Positions 52,246-61,365 of a stretch of DNA of 64,000 nucleotides are shown here, piece after piece (the first letter of the stretch is position 1; every line of letters begins with the position of its first letter). The notes under the pieces are model-generated. The model was not told the DNA's origin, did no database searches, and saw only the letters and a list, made by a program, of their open reading frames with translations. The DNA is from Emticicia sp051209875 (GTDB lineage: Bacteria; Bacteroidota; Bacteroidia; Cytophagales; Spirosomataceae): the NCBI RefSeq assembly GCF_051209875.1, contig NZ_JBNTQY010000001.1:2790001-2854000 (forward strand). Direction: 5' to 3'. Position numbers and translations under genes: made by a program.

Positions 52246-53085
52246 ATGAAGATAATTGAATGTCCACGAGATGCTATTCAAGGTTTGCATCAATTTATTC
52301 CGACTGAAAAGAAAGTAAAATATATCAATTTTCTGCTCAAAAGTAATCTTTTTGATACAATTGACTTTGGAAGTTTTGTTTCACCAAAAGCAATTCCACA
52401 AATGTCGGACACAAAAGATTTAGTAAAAAAACTAAATATTCAAGATTCAAAAACTAAACTTTTAGCTATTATTGCAAACGAACGTGGAGCTTTGGAAGCT
52501 TGTCAATTTGATGAAATTACATATTTGGGTTATCCTTTTTCAATCTCTGAAACATTTCAATTACGCAATACTAATGCTACAATTGTAGAGTCTTTGGAAC
52601 GTGTAAAAGCTATTCAAGAAATCTCACAAAAAACTGATAAGCAATTAGTTATCTATATTTCAATGGGGTTTGGAAACCCTTATGGGGATGAATGGAATGC
52701 AGAAATTGTAATCAAATGGGTGGAAGAATTACAAAAATTGGGTATAAAAATATTTTCATTATCCGATACAGTTGGCATTGCAAAACCTGATTCGATTTCA
52801 TATTTATTCGAGAACTTAATCCCTAAATATCCACATTTAGAATTTGGTGCACATTTGCATACCACTTCTGATACTTGGTTTGAAAAAATAGATGCCGCTT
52901 ATAAATCAGGTTGCAGAAGATTTGATGGAGCGATACTTGGCTACGGCGGCTGCCCAATGGCAGCAGATGAATTGGTCGGCAACATGCCAACTGAGTATTT
53001 ATTAAACTATCCTCAGCCTTTGAAGGAAAATAAAAGTGAATTAGTAGATGAATTAAAAACAGCTTTCCAAGAGCTTATTTCTTAA
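52246..53085 (+). CDS. mvaB: Hydroxymethylglutaryl-CoA lyase
   Basis: A 279-residue TIM-barrel enzyme. IIECPRDAIQG at the N-terminus carries the catalytic Arg-Asp, FGAHLHTTSD the metal-binding His pair and GYGGCPMAADELVGN the active-site Cys loop. It splits HMG-CoA into acetoacetate and acetyl-CoA, the last step of leucine breakdown. It is 91 bases after the dehydrogenase and 41 bases before the hydratase on the same strand. Confidence 0.9.
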   Translation: MKIIECPRDAIQGLHQFIPTEKKVKYINFLLKSNLFDTIDFGSFVSPKAIPQMSDTKDLVKKLNIQDSKTKLLAIIANERGALEACQFDEITYLGYPFSISETFQLRNTNATIVESLERVKAIQEISQKTDKQLVIYISMGFGNPYGDEWNAEIVIKWVEELQKLGIKIFSLSDTVGIAKPDSISYLFENLIPKYPHLEFGAHLHTTSDTWFEKIDAAYKSGCRRFDGAILGYGGCPMAADELVGNMPTEYLLNYPQPLKENKSELVDELKTAFQELIS

Positions 53086-53126
53086 AATTAAGACCAAATA
53101 CATTTCAAATTTCGCTCACAGACAAT

Positions 53127-53942
53127 ATGTTTTTTACAAAAGCCGATACCGAAAAATATGCTGAAGTTAAATTTAAGCTAATTAAGACTGAGGATGAGGG
53201 AAATCTATTTACGATTACTTTGAATCGTCCCGAAAAACGTAATGCTTTTACTCCAACAATGATACATGAAATAGCATTTGCGTTGGCTTATGCCCATTTT
53301 CAGCTTGAGATTTGGTGCATATTGTTGAAAGCCGAAGGGTCAGTTTTCTGTGCTGGAATGGATTTGAATGTTTTTCAAAATCCTGATTTAGATATTAAAA
53401 ATGAGACTTTACCAGTTCCATTAAAAGAAATTACCATTGGCGATGCCTTCAAATATTTAGAAAAACCTTGCATTGCAAAAGTTGAAGGGAATGTGCTGGC
53501 TGGTGGTTTTTTATTTATCGGTGGATGTACATTTGTTATTGCTACAGAAGAGGCACAATTTGGACTTCCAGAAGTGAAACGTGGTATTTTCCCGCTTCAA
53601 GTGATGGCTACATTACTAAAAATAATGCCACAAAGAAAAGTTTTGGAAATGTGTATTTTAGGTAAAAACTACACTGCCGAAGAAGCCTATAATTTAGGCT
53701 TAGTTACACATTTTTCGAGCAAAAATGAAATTGATAATGATACAAAGGTACTGATCAACACTATACTAGAAAATTCTCCTTTTGCTATAAAAAAAGGTTT
53801 TGAAGCATTAAATAAGCTTCAAAACCTTCCAGAGAATGATCAGCATCCATACCTATTAAAAATGCTTCAAGAAATTAGAAATTCACCTAACGCAAAAGAA
53901 GGTATATTGGCATTTCAAGAAAAAAGAAAACCAAAATGGTAG
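53127..53942 (+). CDS. Enoyl-CoA hydratase/isomerase family protein
   Basis: A 271-residue crotonase. LNRPEKRNAFTP, EGSVFCAGMDL and AGGFLFIGGC give the CoA-binding and oxyanion-hole parts; FGLPEVKRGIFP carries the second catalytic Glu. The first catalytic Glu of hydratases (AGGxE) is replaced by Leu/Phe, so the reaction may be an isomerisation or differ from simple hydration. In this context methylglutaconyl-CoA hydratase would complete the leucine route, but the missing Glu weakens that. The stop codon lies in the left arm of a hairpin. Confidence 0.82.
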   Translation: MFFTKADTEKYAEVKFKLIKTEDEGNLFTITLNRPEKRNAFTPTMIHEIAFALAYAHFQLEIWCILLKAEGSVFCAGMDLNVFQNPDLDIKNETLPVPLKEITIGDAFKYLEKPCIAKVEGNVLAGGFLFIGGCTFVIATEEAQFGLPEVKRGIFPLQVMATLLKIMPQRKVLEMCILGKNYTAEEAYNLGLVTHFSSKNEIDNDTKVLINTILENSPFAIKKGFEALNKLQNLPENDQHPYLLKMLQEIRNSPNAKEGILAFQEKRKPKW

Positions 53943-53967
53943 AGACAAGGCACAATCTTGTCTCTAC
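53939..53967. terminator. Hairpin overlapping the hydratase stop codon
   Basis: GTAGAGACAAG (53939-53949) pairs perfectly with CTTGTCTCTAC (53957-53967), a few bases before a T-run. The GTAGAGACAAG word is a common small intergenic palindrome in bacteria, so it may be a repeat used as a terminator. Confidence 0.65.
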
Positions 53968-53975
53968 GTATCTTT

Positions 53976-56900
53976 TTAATTAATTTCTTTCTTCTTACCA
54001 ACATTAATGGCTGGTAATTGATTTTCACTAACTAACTTATTGAAGGCTGGTACGTCTTCATCAATGATCTTTTTAAGTTTGGTAGTACTAATCTCCATTT
54101 TCTTACTTAAATCATCAAACGCCTCGTGAGAACCCTTAGTTGGTTTAGCATCTGAACTCGAAACCACACTGGCAACTCCTGCAATTTTATCATTCAATCG
54201 AATTGGGTAAGCTAATAAATCTTGTGTAGCACGTGCTTTGTTTTGCACCAAAGTTTGCTCTAAATCTTCCAAATTTTTAAGCATTGGCTTTGTTAATTTC
54301 TGAAACTTCGCAATCAAAACAGTATCTTTCACACTTTTCATGTATTCACTCACCGCTTTCTTGATTTCACGCATTTGATTGATTGCTTTATGATTTTCAT
54401 CTAATTTATTATGAATTTTCAATAACAAATCAAATTGTGCTTTCAAATCTGCATCCGTTGCTTCGTTCCTTGGGTCTTTTCTGATTTCAGCGATTTCTTC
54501 TTGAACCATATTTTTCCCCACAATCAATCGAACTTTATAATTTCCAGGAATCACTTTTGGTCCAGTTAAACTTCCTGCCCACATTGGCGATTTTTCGCCT
54601 TCAATTTCAGTTGCATCGGCATAACGCATATTCCACACAAAACGATTTAAGCCTACATTCGCAGCCACAGTTCCAGATTTTTGGGTTTTCGAATCTTCAT
54701 AAAAATCCTTTGAAACTTTCAAAGGTTCTCCTTTTACATCTTTTAGGTTTGAATAAGTGATAATAGTATCATTATTCATCGTCAAAAACTGCAATTTAAC
54801 TTCATCTTTTGGTGTACTCTTCAAGTAGTAATTTACAATAATACCATTTGGAGCATTTTGACCTTCATCAGATGGAGCTCCACGTCGGCCACCACCATCG
54901 CCACCTTGCATACGATAAGAATGGCGTGGTTTGAAAAGATATGCTTGAGCATCTTTCACCAAATTATCTTTAATTTCATACAAAGGTGTAACATCATCCA
55001 TAATCCAAAATGAACGTCCGTGCGTAGCTACCACTAAATCTTTCTCTCTTTTATGCACTTGTAAATCACGAATGGGCGAAATTGGCAAATTCAAACTTAA
55101 TGAACTCCAAGTTTGTCCATCATCAAATGATACATAAATACCTCTTTCAGTTCCTGCATAAAGCAAACCTTCTTTATTTGGATCTTCACGTAATACACGT
55201 GCATATTCATCTTCAGGAATGCCATTATTGATTGCTGTCCAAGTTTTTCCATAATCGCTTGTTTTGAACAAATATGGTTTTCTATCACCAAACATGTAAC
55301 GAGTTGCGGCAACATAAGCTTTTCCCTTCACAAAATCAGAAGTATGAATTGTGCTTATTAAAGCAAAATCACCCAATTGTGAAGTAGGAATAGTAATATT
55401 AGTCCAGTTTTTGCCATTATCTTTAGTTACATGTATGTAGCCATCATCCGAACCAGCCCAAATATTACCTTTTTCAATAGTAGATTCGGCCAAAGCAAAA
55501 ATAGTCGCATAAATTTCAGCACCAGTTTGGTCAAGTGTGATCGGACCACCCGTTGCCCCAGTAGTTTTTGGATCATTACGAGTCAAATCAGGGCTAATGG
55601 TTTCCCAAGAATGTCCATAATCTTGCGAAACGTGAACATATTGCGAAGTTGCATACAAGCGAGTATCATCATGTGGTGAAAATAAAATTGGATAAGTCCA
55701 CTGAAAACGGTATTTTTTTTCAGCCGATGTATGACCCATATTATTTTCAGGATAAACCATGATGTTTTGTTCTTGGTTATTTGCAGCATTTTGCTTGGTC
55801 ATAAAGCCATCATAAGAACCGCCAAAAGTAATTTTTGAATTACGTGGATCAATTGCGATATAACCTGATTCTCCACCAGCTACCGAATACCAATCTCTTA
55901 TTCCAATAGAGAAATTATCTGTTCTACTGGCAATTCTAACCGTACTATTATCTTGTTGAGATCCATAGACATTATATGGAAAATCGTTATCTAAATGAAC
56001 ATGATAAAACTGTGCAGTAGGAATATCAATATCTGAAAATGTGATACCATCATTAAAGGTAACTTCTGCACCGCCATCATCACCAATAATAAAGTTTTGG
56101 CTATTCTTAGGATTTATCCAAACGTCATGTGTGTCGCCATGATGCACATTTAAGGTACGAATGGTTTTACCTCCATCATTTGACTTGAACGAATTTACAT
56201 TCAAGATGATAATCCCATTTTCATTTTGTGGGTCTGCTTGCAAATTCATGTAATACCAAGGGCGTTGCCACAAGTTCTTATTGTCATTTACCAAAGTCCA
56301 ATGCTCACCAGCATCAAAAGAGGTATATAATCCTCCTTTGGCATTTTCAATCATAGCATACAAACGATTAGAATTGGCTGGAGAAACAGCAATACCTATT
56401 TTTCCAAGCAAGCCTTTTGGCATCCCTGGTTTTTCATTCAAACATACCCATGTATCACCACCATCAACCGATTTGTATAATCCACAACCTTTTCCTCCAC
56501 TGCTCATGCTATGACCGTTTCTATAAGCTTGCCAAAGTGTAGCATATATCACACGAGGATTATTAGGGTCAAGTCTTACATGATATGCTCCTGTACTATC
56601 ATTTTTACTAAGGATTTGCTCCCAAGTTGCTCCTCCATCCTTACTTCTGAATACCCCACGTTCTTTGTTTGGGGCAAACGGATTTCCGACGGCAGCTACA
56701 TATACTAAATTATGGTCTTTCGGATGGACTTCAATGGTTGCAATTGCATCTGCCTTTGGCAATCCCACATGTTTCCAAGATTTTCCTGCATCAGTCGATT
56801 TATAGACACCATCACCGTAGCTGATATTACTTCTCATATCAGCTTCTCCCATACCAACATAAACAACATTTGGGTCTGATGGAGCGACAGCAATTGCTCC

Positions 56901-57221
56901 TACTGAGCTTGATTTAAATGTAGAGTCGTCAATTTGTTTCCAATTTGCTCCACCATCCATTGTTTTCCAAACACCACCACCAACTGCACCAAAATAATAA
57001 GTAAGTGGTTGGTCTGCTACTCCTGCAACTGCAAGCGAACGACCAGCTCTGAATGGGCCAATATTCCTCCAAGAAAGGCCATTGTAAAGATTTTTATCAA
57101 CTTTTTTGGTTTCATTAGCTGTTATTGCTGTAGAAGAACTTGGTGCATTTGTCTTTTTTTTCTGGGAAAATCCAGAAATTGAAATAATACACCCTAAAAT
57201 CAAGAGAGAAAGGTTTTTCAT
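53976..57221 (-). CDS. Large secreted BNR/sortilin-type beta-propeller protein
   Basis: A 1081-residue exported protein with a signal peptide ending in SGFSQ (residue 19). The region of about 45-780 consists of BNR/Asp-box repeats (for example VWKTMDGGANWKQI, VYKSTDAGKSWKHV, VFRSKDGGATWEQI, LYAGTERGIYVSFDDGQTW), forming one or two beta-propellers like sortilin and glycosidase-related proteins. A beta-sandwich (about 800-900) and a C-terminal helical part follow. Related proteins are often annotated as glycosyl hydrolases, but no catalytic set is evident. It stands alone between two terminators or gaps. Confidence 0.85.
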   Translation of the reverse strand: MKNLSLLILGCIISISGFSQKKKTNAPSSSTAITANETKKVDKNLYNGLSWRNIGPFRAGRSLAVAGVADQPLTYYFGAVGGGVWKTMDGGANWKQIDDSTFKSSSVGAIAVAPSDPNVVYVGMGEADMRSNISYGDGVYKSTDAGKSWKHVGLPKADAIATIEVHPKDHNLVYVAAVGNPFAPNKERGVFRSKDGGATWEQILSKNDSTGAYHVRLDPNNPRVIYATLWQAYRNGHSMSSGGKGCGLYKSVDGGDTWVCLNEKPGMPKGLLGKIGIAVSPANSNRLYAMIENAKGGLYTSFDAGEHWTLVNDNKNLWQRPWYYMNLQADPQNENGIIILNVNSFKSNDGGKTIRTLNVHHGDTHDVWINPKNSQNFIIGDDGGAEVTFNDGITFSDIDIPTAQFYHVHLDNDFPYNVYGSQQDNSTVRIASRTDNFSIGIRDWYSVAGGESGYIAIDPRNSKITFGGSYDGFMTKQNAANNQEQNIMVYPENNMGHTSAEKKYRFQWTYPILFSPHDDTRLYATSQYVHVSQDYGHSWETISPDLTRNDPKTTGATGGPITLDQTGAEIYATIFALAESTIEKGNIWAGSDDGYIHVTKDNGKNWTNITIPTSQLGDFALISTIHTSDFVKGKAYVAATRYMFGDRKPYLFKTSDYGKTWTAINNGIPEDEYARVLREDPNKEGLLYAGTERGIYVSFDDGQTWSSLSLNLPISPIRDLQVHKREKDLVVATHGRSFWIMDDVTPLYEIKDNLVKDAQAYLFKPRHSYRMQGGDGGGRRGAPSDEGQNAPNGIIVNYYLKSTPKDEVKLQFLTMNNDTIITYSNLKDVKGEPLKVSKDFYEDSKTQKSGTVAANVGLNRFVWNMRYADATEIEGEKSPMWAGSLTGPKVIPGNYKVRLIVGKNMVQEEIAEIRKDPRNEATDADLKAQFDLLLKIHNKLDENHKAINQMREIKKAVSEYMKSVKDTVLIAKFQKLTKPMLKNLEDLEQTLVQNKARATQDLLAYPIRLNDKIAGVASVVSSSDAKPTKGSHEAFDDLSKKMEISTTKLKKIIDEDVPAFNKLVSENQLPAINVGKKKEIN

Positions 57222-57346
57222 GTTGATGATTTGTTAAGGTTTGTGCGTAAAATTAAGTGCAACTTCACAACAATACAAAAAAAAAAGCGAAATTTGTAAG
57301 TAATTACCCAACTAACCTAAAACTTATAACTACCTCAAGAATTAAT

Positions 57347-57925
57347 ATGAATCTATTGGTATTTTCTCGAACAGATGATTTTGAGTCATTTGTAAAATTT
57401 TGGACCCAGTTGTACGATCACAATTCACCGTGGGAGCCAAACTACAAAAAACACATAAAAATTGGTAAACCATTTACCCATAAGGATATTTTACAATTAT
57501 TTGAATGGGAAAATCAAGCAGGCTTAGGTAGAATCAGAGCAGATGCGATCAAAGATAAGATTTATCCACATTTGGATTTTATTAATGATATGAAATTTGA
57601 AGATGCTGTCAATTTAGATGAATTCAATAAAAAATTTGAGACAGTACAGGCCGTTTCTCGAACATTCTTACTACATATAATTAAGCCTGATATTTATCCT
57701 CTTTATGACCAAAATGTCCATGTTGCATATAATTTTATTCATGGAATTGATGCCGATATTTATCCTTATCCAAAAAGACCTGATGATAAAATAAAATTCT
57801 ATTTCAGAAAACTTATGCCATTCGTTGAAAGTGTAAGAGGAAGTCTATCTTTAAAAGAAATTGATGAAGCCTTAAACACATTCGGTCAAATTGTGAAAAA
57901 GAATCCAAAAATTAAACATGATTAG
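57347..57925 (+). CDS. Protein of unknown function (possible helix-hairpin-helix base-excision-like fold)
   Basis: A 192-residue protein from the ATG at 57347 (the frame is open from 57257, but the extra 30 residues are Lys/Thr-rich and unlike a protein start). I do not recognise a family. The block LLHIIKPDIYPLYDQNVHVAYNF near 110-132 recalls hypothetical proteins related to helix-hairpin-helix DNA-repair folds, where a PxYDxxV segment follows a helix; this is only a resemblance. No signal peptide or membrane segment. It lies divergent from the BNR gene. Confidence 0.55.
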   Translation: MNLLVFSRTDDFESFVKFWTQLYDHNSPWEPNYKKHIKIGKPFTHKDILQLFEWENQAGLGRIRADAIKDKIYPHLDFINDMKFEDAVNLDEFNKKFETVQAVSRTFLLHIIKPDIYPLYDQNVHVAYNFIHGIDADIYPYPKRPDDKIKFYFRKLMPFVESVRGSLSLKEIDEALNTFGQIVKKNPKIKHD

Positions 57926-57972
57926 TAAGTTTTAAAGATATTCGGAATTAATTTTAATTTGATTTTAAAATA

Positions 57973-58006
57973 TTGAAACTTTTATAATTAGATTATTTAG
58001 ATTTGC
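57973..58006 (+). promoter_or_regulatory. Promoter of the first tandem DinB gene
   Basis: TTG (57973-57975), 22 bases and TAGATTTGC (57998-58006), a full -7 match with the following C. It predicts a start near 58012 and a leader of about 98 bases. Confidence 0.6.
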
Positions 58007-58109
58007 CAAAATTTTAATCATTATTCTAAGGTATAAAAATTCAATAGAAATAAATTTAATTCTGAATATCTTAAAAGTATTTCAATTGAGCTAAAATTAC
58101 ACTTCAAAC

Positions 58110-58574
58110 ATGACCAATGACCAACTCGAAAAAATAATTGACAATTTTGACACCGTTTTTAGAGGCGATGCGTGGCACGGCCCTTCAGTAATGGAGTTTC
58201 TCAATTCAATGCCAATGAACGTAGTTGATGTCAGAAAAAACTTTTCAAAACATACCATTTGCCAGATTGTATTCCACTTAACAGCATGGCGGAAATTTGC
58301 ATTTGAAAAACTCAACGACAATGTACGCTACGATTTGGTTACAGAAGAAGACAATTATGGCAGCGAAGAAGATATTACCAAAGAAAACTGGACTAATTTG
58401 GTATCAAATTTGAAGGATTCTCAAGAAGCACTTTTACTTAAGTTAGAGGAGTTTGATGATTCAATTCTCAATAGATTAGTTCCTGGCCAAGATTATGATT
58501 TTTATAAATTACTCACTGGACTTATTCAACATGACACTTATCATTTAGGTATGATTTGGGTGCTGTGGGAATAA
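58110..58574 (+). CDS. DinB-family protein, tandem copy 1
   Basis: A 154-residue DinB-type four-helix protein with candidate metal ligands His56 (IVFHLTAW) and His141/His145 (QHDTYHLG). Its N-terminal FRGDAWHGPSV and C-terminal VPGQDYDFYKLLTGLIQHD closely match the next gene, so the two arose by duplication. DinB-like proteins of this type bind nickel or zinc in known structures; some transfer thiols such as bacillithiol. The reaction here is unknown. It has its own promoter upstream. Confidence 0.85.
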   Translation: MTNDQLEKIIDNFDTVFRGDAWHGPSVMEFLNSMPMNVVDVRKNFSKHTICQIVFHLTAWRKFAFEKLNDNVRYDLVTEEDNYGSEEDITKENWTNLVSNLKDSQEALLLKLEEFDDSILNRLVPGQDYDFYKLLTGLIQHDTYHLGMIWVLWE

Positions 58575-58684
58575 ATTTATTGTGTTTTAAAACCAATTCT
58601 AAGTTTAGAGTCAATATTTTTTATAAACAATATTCAAGCACAATTCGTTAGAAAAAAAATTAAAAGAGAAACGAACAAAATATT

Positions 58685-59227
58685 ATGGAGGAATTGCAAA
58701 CATCAGAACTGGACAGAATTAAAACTTTGTTAAATGCAACTTTTCATGGAGGAGCATGGCATGGCCCATCAGTTTTGGAAAATTTACAAGGTATTAAGCC
58801 TAAAGCGGCTGGAAATCGTCAAAAAAATATACATACCATTGCAGAATTAGTCTATCATATCACTACTTGGAGAATTTTTGCTTTAAAGAAAATTCAAGGG
58901 GATGTTGATTTTGTTATTAAAACCGAAAAGCAAAACTGGGGAAATCTCAAAGAAATAGATGAATTTGAATGGGAAACTCTTCAAATGGAACTGACATTGA
59001 GTCATGATGAATTGATGACTGGTTTGGAAGAAAAAGATGATAGTTTTCTTTTAGAAATTGTACCTGGTGCTGAATATGACTTTTATACGCTTTTGCACGG
59101 CATCATCCATCATGATATTTATCACAGTGGTCAGATTGGTATTTTAAAGAAAACTGCTCCAAAAAGTAGTAAATTCGATGATGAAGATGACTTCAAAACA
59201 AGTAATTACTTTGAAGACGAGTATTGA
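58685..59227 (+). CDS. DinB-family protein, tandem copy 2
   Basis: A 180-residue paralogue of the gene just upstream. His58 (LVYHITTW) and His143/His147 (HHDIYHSGQI) keep the ligand set. It differs by a C-terminal extension rich in Asp and Glu (SSKFDDEDDFKTSNYFEDEY region), which copy 1 lacks. The gap between the copies is 110 bases without a terminator, so both may be on one transcript. A hairpin terminator follows the stop. Confidence 0.85.
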   Translation: MEELQTSELDRIKTLLNATFHGGAWHGPSVLENLQGIKPKAAGNRQKNIHTIAELVYHITTWRIFALKKIQGDVDFVIKTEKQNWGNLKEIDEFEWETLQMELTLSHDELMTGLEEKDDSFLLEIVPGAEYDFYTLLHGIIHHDIYHSGQIGILKKTAPKSSKFDDEDDFKTSNYFEDEY

Positions 59228-59243
59228 TATTTAAATCATTTTT

Positions 59244-59280
59244 AAAACGGCTTGCAGAAATTTTCTTCAAGCCGTTTTTT
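59244..59280 (+). terminator. Terminator of the tandem DinB genes
   Basis: AAAACGGCTTG (59244-59254) pairs with CAAGCCGTTTT starting at 59268, followed by T-run. Confidence 0.85.
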
Positions 59281-59355
59281 ATTTACTTGAATAGAATAAT
59301 GGTAAAAACTAAGGGATAAAAGCTTAATTTTTCATGAAAATATAAAATGAACTTA

Positions 59356-59448
59356 CGGTATTATTCCAAGATTCGTTGAATAATCTAAACGACTACTTGT
59401 ACTATTCCAAGAAGCCTCTTTGAAGTGTTTGGAAAATACCGAACTTTG
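59356..59448 (+). promoter_or_regulatory. Putative control region of the small ORF
   Basis: Promoter-like TTG (59420-59422), 18 bases and GAACTTTGC (59441-59449, one mismatch). Upstream are two copies of TATTCCAAGA (59362-59371 and 59403-59412), 41 bases apart. Arms CGGTATTATTCC (59356-59367) and GGAAAATACCG (59431-59441) pair with one bulged base, enclosing the region. It may be an operator, or part of a structured RNA. Confidence 0.4.
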
Positions 59449-59508
59449 CAGTATATTCTTAATAAAAGAAGTCTAACATAAGTGTCTGTAAATTAAACAG
59501 TTACGATT

Positions 59509-59676
59509 ATGAATCTGTATTTAAAGTTCGGCAAAAATGATTGGTACGATTTTGGTGCTGATGATTTAAGTAGTGTTTTTCCGATAAACAAAAAAAAGGA
59601 GGCAAAAATGAAAAAATGGATGAATGAAGCTCTTGAGGCAATTTCAAGATTTTCAACACCTTTCGGTGCATTTTAG
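59509..59676 (+). CDS. Small ORF (55 codons) with internal 22-codon start
   Basis: An unlisted small frame, ATG at 59509 to TAG at 59674-59676. The N-terminal part MNLYLKFGKNDWYDFGADD is polar and aromatic; the C-terminal part MKKWMNEALEAISRF is an amphipathic helix ending in STPFGAF. A second ATG at 59608 has AGGAGG (59597-59602) five bases upstream, a strong Shine-Dalgarno in a genome that hardly uses them, though it is also part of a Lys-Lys-Glu run. It would give a 22-residue peptide. A promoter-like region lies upstream and a clear terminator 27 bases downstream. No family is recognised; a leader-core peptide, a toxin-like peptide or a regulatory RNA are all possible. Confidence 0.45.
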   Translation: MNLYLKFGKNDWYDFGADDLSSVFPINKKKEAKMKKWMNEALEAISRFSTPFGAF

Positions 59677-59702
59677 GTAATGTATTTTATTTATCTTAAT
59701 AA

Positions 59703-59742
59703 AAAATCCCCGTTTTCCTAAAAAGTAACGGGGATTTTGTTT
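59703..59742. terminator. Bidirectional terminator after the small ORF
   Basis: AAAATCCCCGTT (59703-59714) pairs perfectly with AACGGGGATTTT (59727-59738), with T-run and A-run. It serves the small ORF (plus) and the aldehyde dehydrogenase (minus). Confidence 0.88.
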
Positions 59743-59755
59743 TGTAAAATATACC

Positions 59756-61174
59756 TTAAAACCACTTGATTACAAGATCTAATAGTTTCTTTACTCGATT
59801 AGTATATGGAGGATGAAACATACTAAACTGAGCAAATTTATTTTCTACAATAGCACGTTTATTTGAGAATTCTTCAAAACCATATTTACCAAACGATTTA
59901 CCAATGCCTGAATTATTTACTCCTCCAAACGGCAAATTATCTTGTAAATAATGAATAGTTGTTTCGTTAATAACCGTTGCTCCAGCCGAGGTATTTTGAA
60001 TAAAAAAGTCAATATTTTTACGTTTTTTACTAAAAACATACAAAGCTAAAGGCTTTTCTCCTTTACCAACGTATTCAATAACCTCCTCATTATCAGCGAA
60101 TTGCATAATTGGTAATAGTGGTCCGAATATTTCATCTTGCATAATTTTCATTCCATCATTCACATCAATTATTAAAGTTGGCTCAATATAATTTTCAGAT
60201 TCATTACTTCTTCCTCCACCAACAATTTTTGCACCTTTAGCAACTGCATCTTCCATATAACCTTTAACTCTTTTGAAATGTCTATCATTTACTACTCGGC
60301 AATAATCTGGCGTTTGAAAAGCATCATTCCCATACATTTTTGCTAAATAAGCATTGGCCTCCTGAATGAATTCATCGGTTTTCGATTGATGAATGTAGAT
60401 ATAATCGGGAGCAATACATGTTTGTCCATTATTTAAAAATTTCATCGCCGTAATTGCTTGGGCAGCTGCTTTTACGTTGGCAGTTTCATCAATGATGGTT
60501 GGAGATTTTCCGCCCAATTCAAGTGTGACTGAACAAAGATTTTTCGCAGCAGCTGTCATTACAATTTTTCCAACAGCGGGACTTCCTGTGAAGAAAATAT
60601 GACTAAACTTCAGTTTCAACAAAGCTGTTGAAACATCAGCATCACCTTCTACGACTGCGATTTCATTTTCATCAAAAAGCTCAGCTATCATCTTTGCAAT
60701 CAATTTTGAAGCATGAGGAACGACTTCTGAAGGCTTCAAAATAACAACATTTCCTGCGGCAATAGCTTGTAAAAGTGGTTTTAGGGCCAGATTGAATGGA
60801 TAATTCCACGGGCTGATTATCAAGCAATTACCTTTTGGCTCGTGAATAATTTTACTGATTGTTCCTACCATTTTCAAAGGAGTATCTACATCCTCAGCAC
60901 GCATCCATTGGGTCAAATGTTTAATAATAAATTTAGCCTCTCCTACTACGGGCATAATTTCAGAAATTTTCACTTCGGCTGGGTGCTTTTTATGATCAGC
61001 ATACAAGGCATCGGCAATCTGACTTTCATTTTCCAACATCCAATTCATTACCTTTTTTATTTTGGCAATTCGTTCTTTGGCAGTGGTATTAGCAATATTT
61101 TGAGCATTTTGCTTCTGTTTTTCAAAAAGCACTTGAAGGCTCAAGTCGATATTTATTTTTGGTTCGGCAATCAT
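59756..61174 (-). CDS. Aldehyde dehydrogenase family protein
   Basis: A 472-residue NAD(P)-dependent aldehyde dehydrogenase. SPWNYPFNLALKPL near 115-128 and FTGSPAVGKIV form the coenzyme site; LELGGKSPTI carries the general-base Glu and NNGQTCIAPDY the catalytic Cys. The C-terminus ends in a hydrophobic/basic stretch (YTNRVKKLLDLVIKWF) that resembles class 3 fatty-aldehyde dehydrogenases, which use such a tail to reach membranes. The substrate is likely a medium- or long-chain aldehyde. It stands alone. Confidence 0.93.
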   Translation of the reverse strand: MIAEPKINIDLSLQVLFEKQKQNAQNIANTTAKERIAKIKKVMNWMLENESQIADALYADHKKHPAEVKISEIMPVVGEAKFIIKHLTQWMRAEDVDTPLKMVGTISKIIHEPKGNCLIISPWNYPFNLALKPLLQAIAAGNVVILKPSEVVPHASKLIAKMIAELFDENEIAVVEGDADVSTALLKLKFSHIFFTGSPAVGKIVMTAAAKNLCSVTLELGGKSPTIIDETANVKAAAQAITAMKFLNNGQTCIAPDYIYIHQSKTDEFIQEANAYLAKMYGNDAFQTPDYCRVVNDRHFKRVKGYMEDAVAKGAKIVGGGRSNESENYIEPTLIIDVNDGMKIMQDEIFGPLLPIMQFADNEEVIEYVGKGEKPLALYVFSKKRKNIDFFIQNTSAGATVINETTIHYLQDNLPFGGVNNSGIGKSFGKYGFEEFSNKRAIVENKFAQFSMFHPPYTNRVKKLLDLVIKWF

Positions 61175-61299
61175 GAGAATTTTTAATTAATGTTGACAGA
61201 CAAAATTGACTAAAAAATAGTACAATTCAAGGAAAAACTTAAAATATAACAGTAAATTTGGCAAATTGCTAAAAATTTTAGATATTAGGGTGTTAAACC

Positions 61300-61365
61300 T
61301 CAACTTTGAACGGTTTCATCATTCATAATTCAGAAACCGTCATTCATAAATCGTAAATTTTATAA
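61300..61365. repeat. Inverted word repeat upstream of the XRE regulator
   Basis: GAACGGTTTC near 61307-61316 and GAAACCGTC near 61332-61340 pair, with CATTCATAA words between and after. It fills the leader region before the ATG at 61366. Confidence 0.5.
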
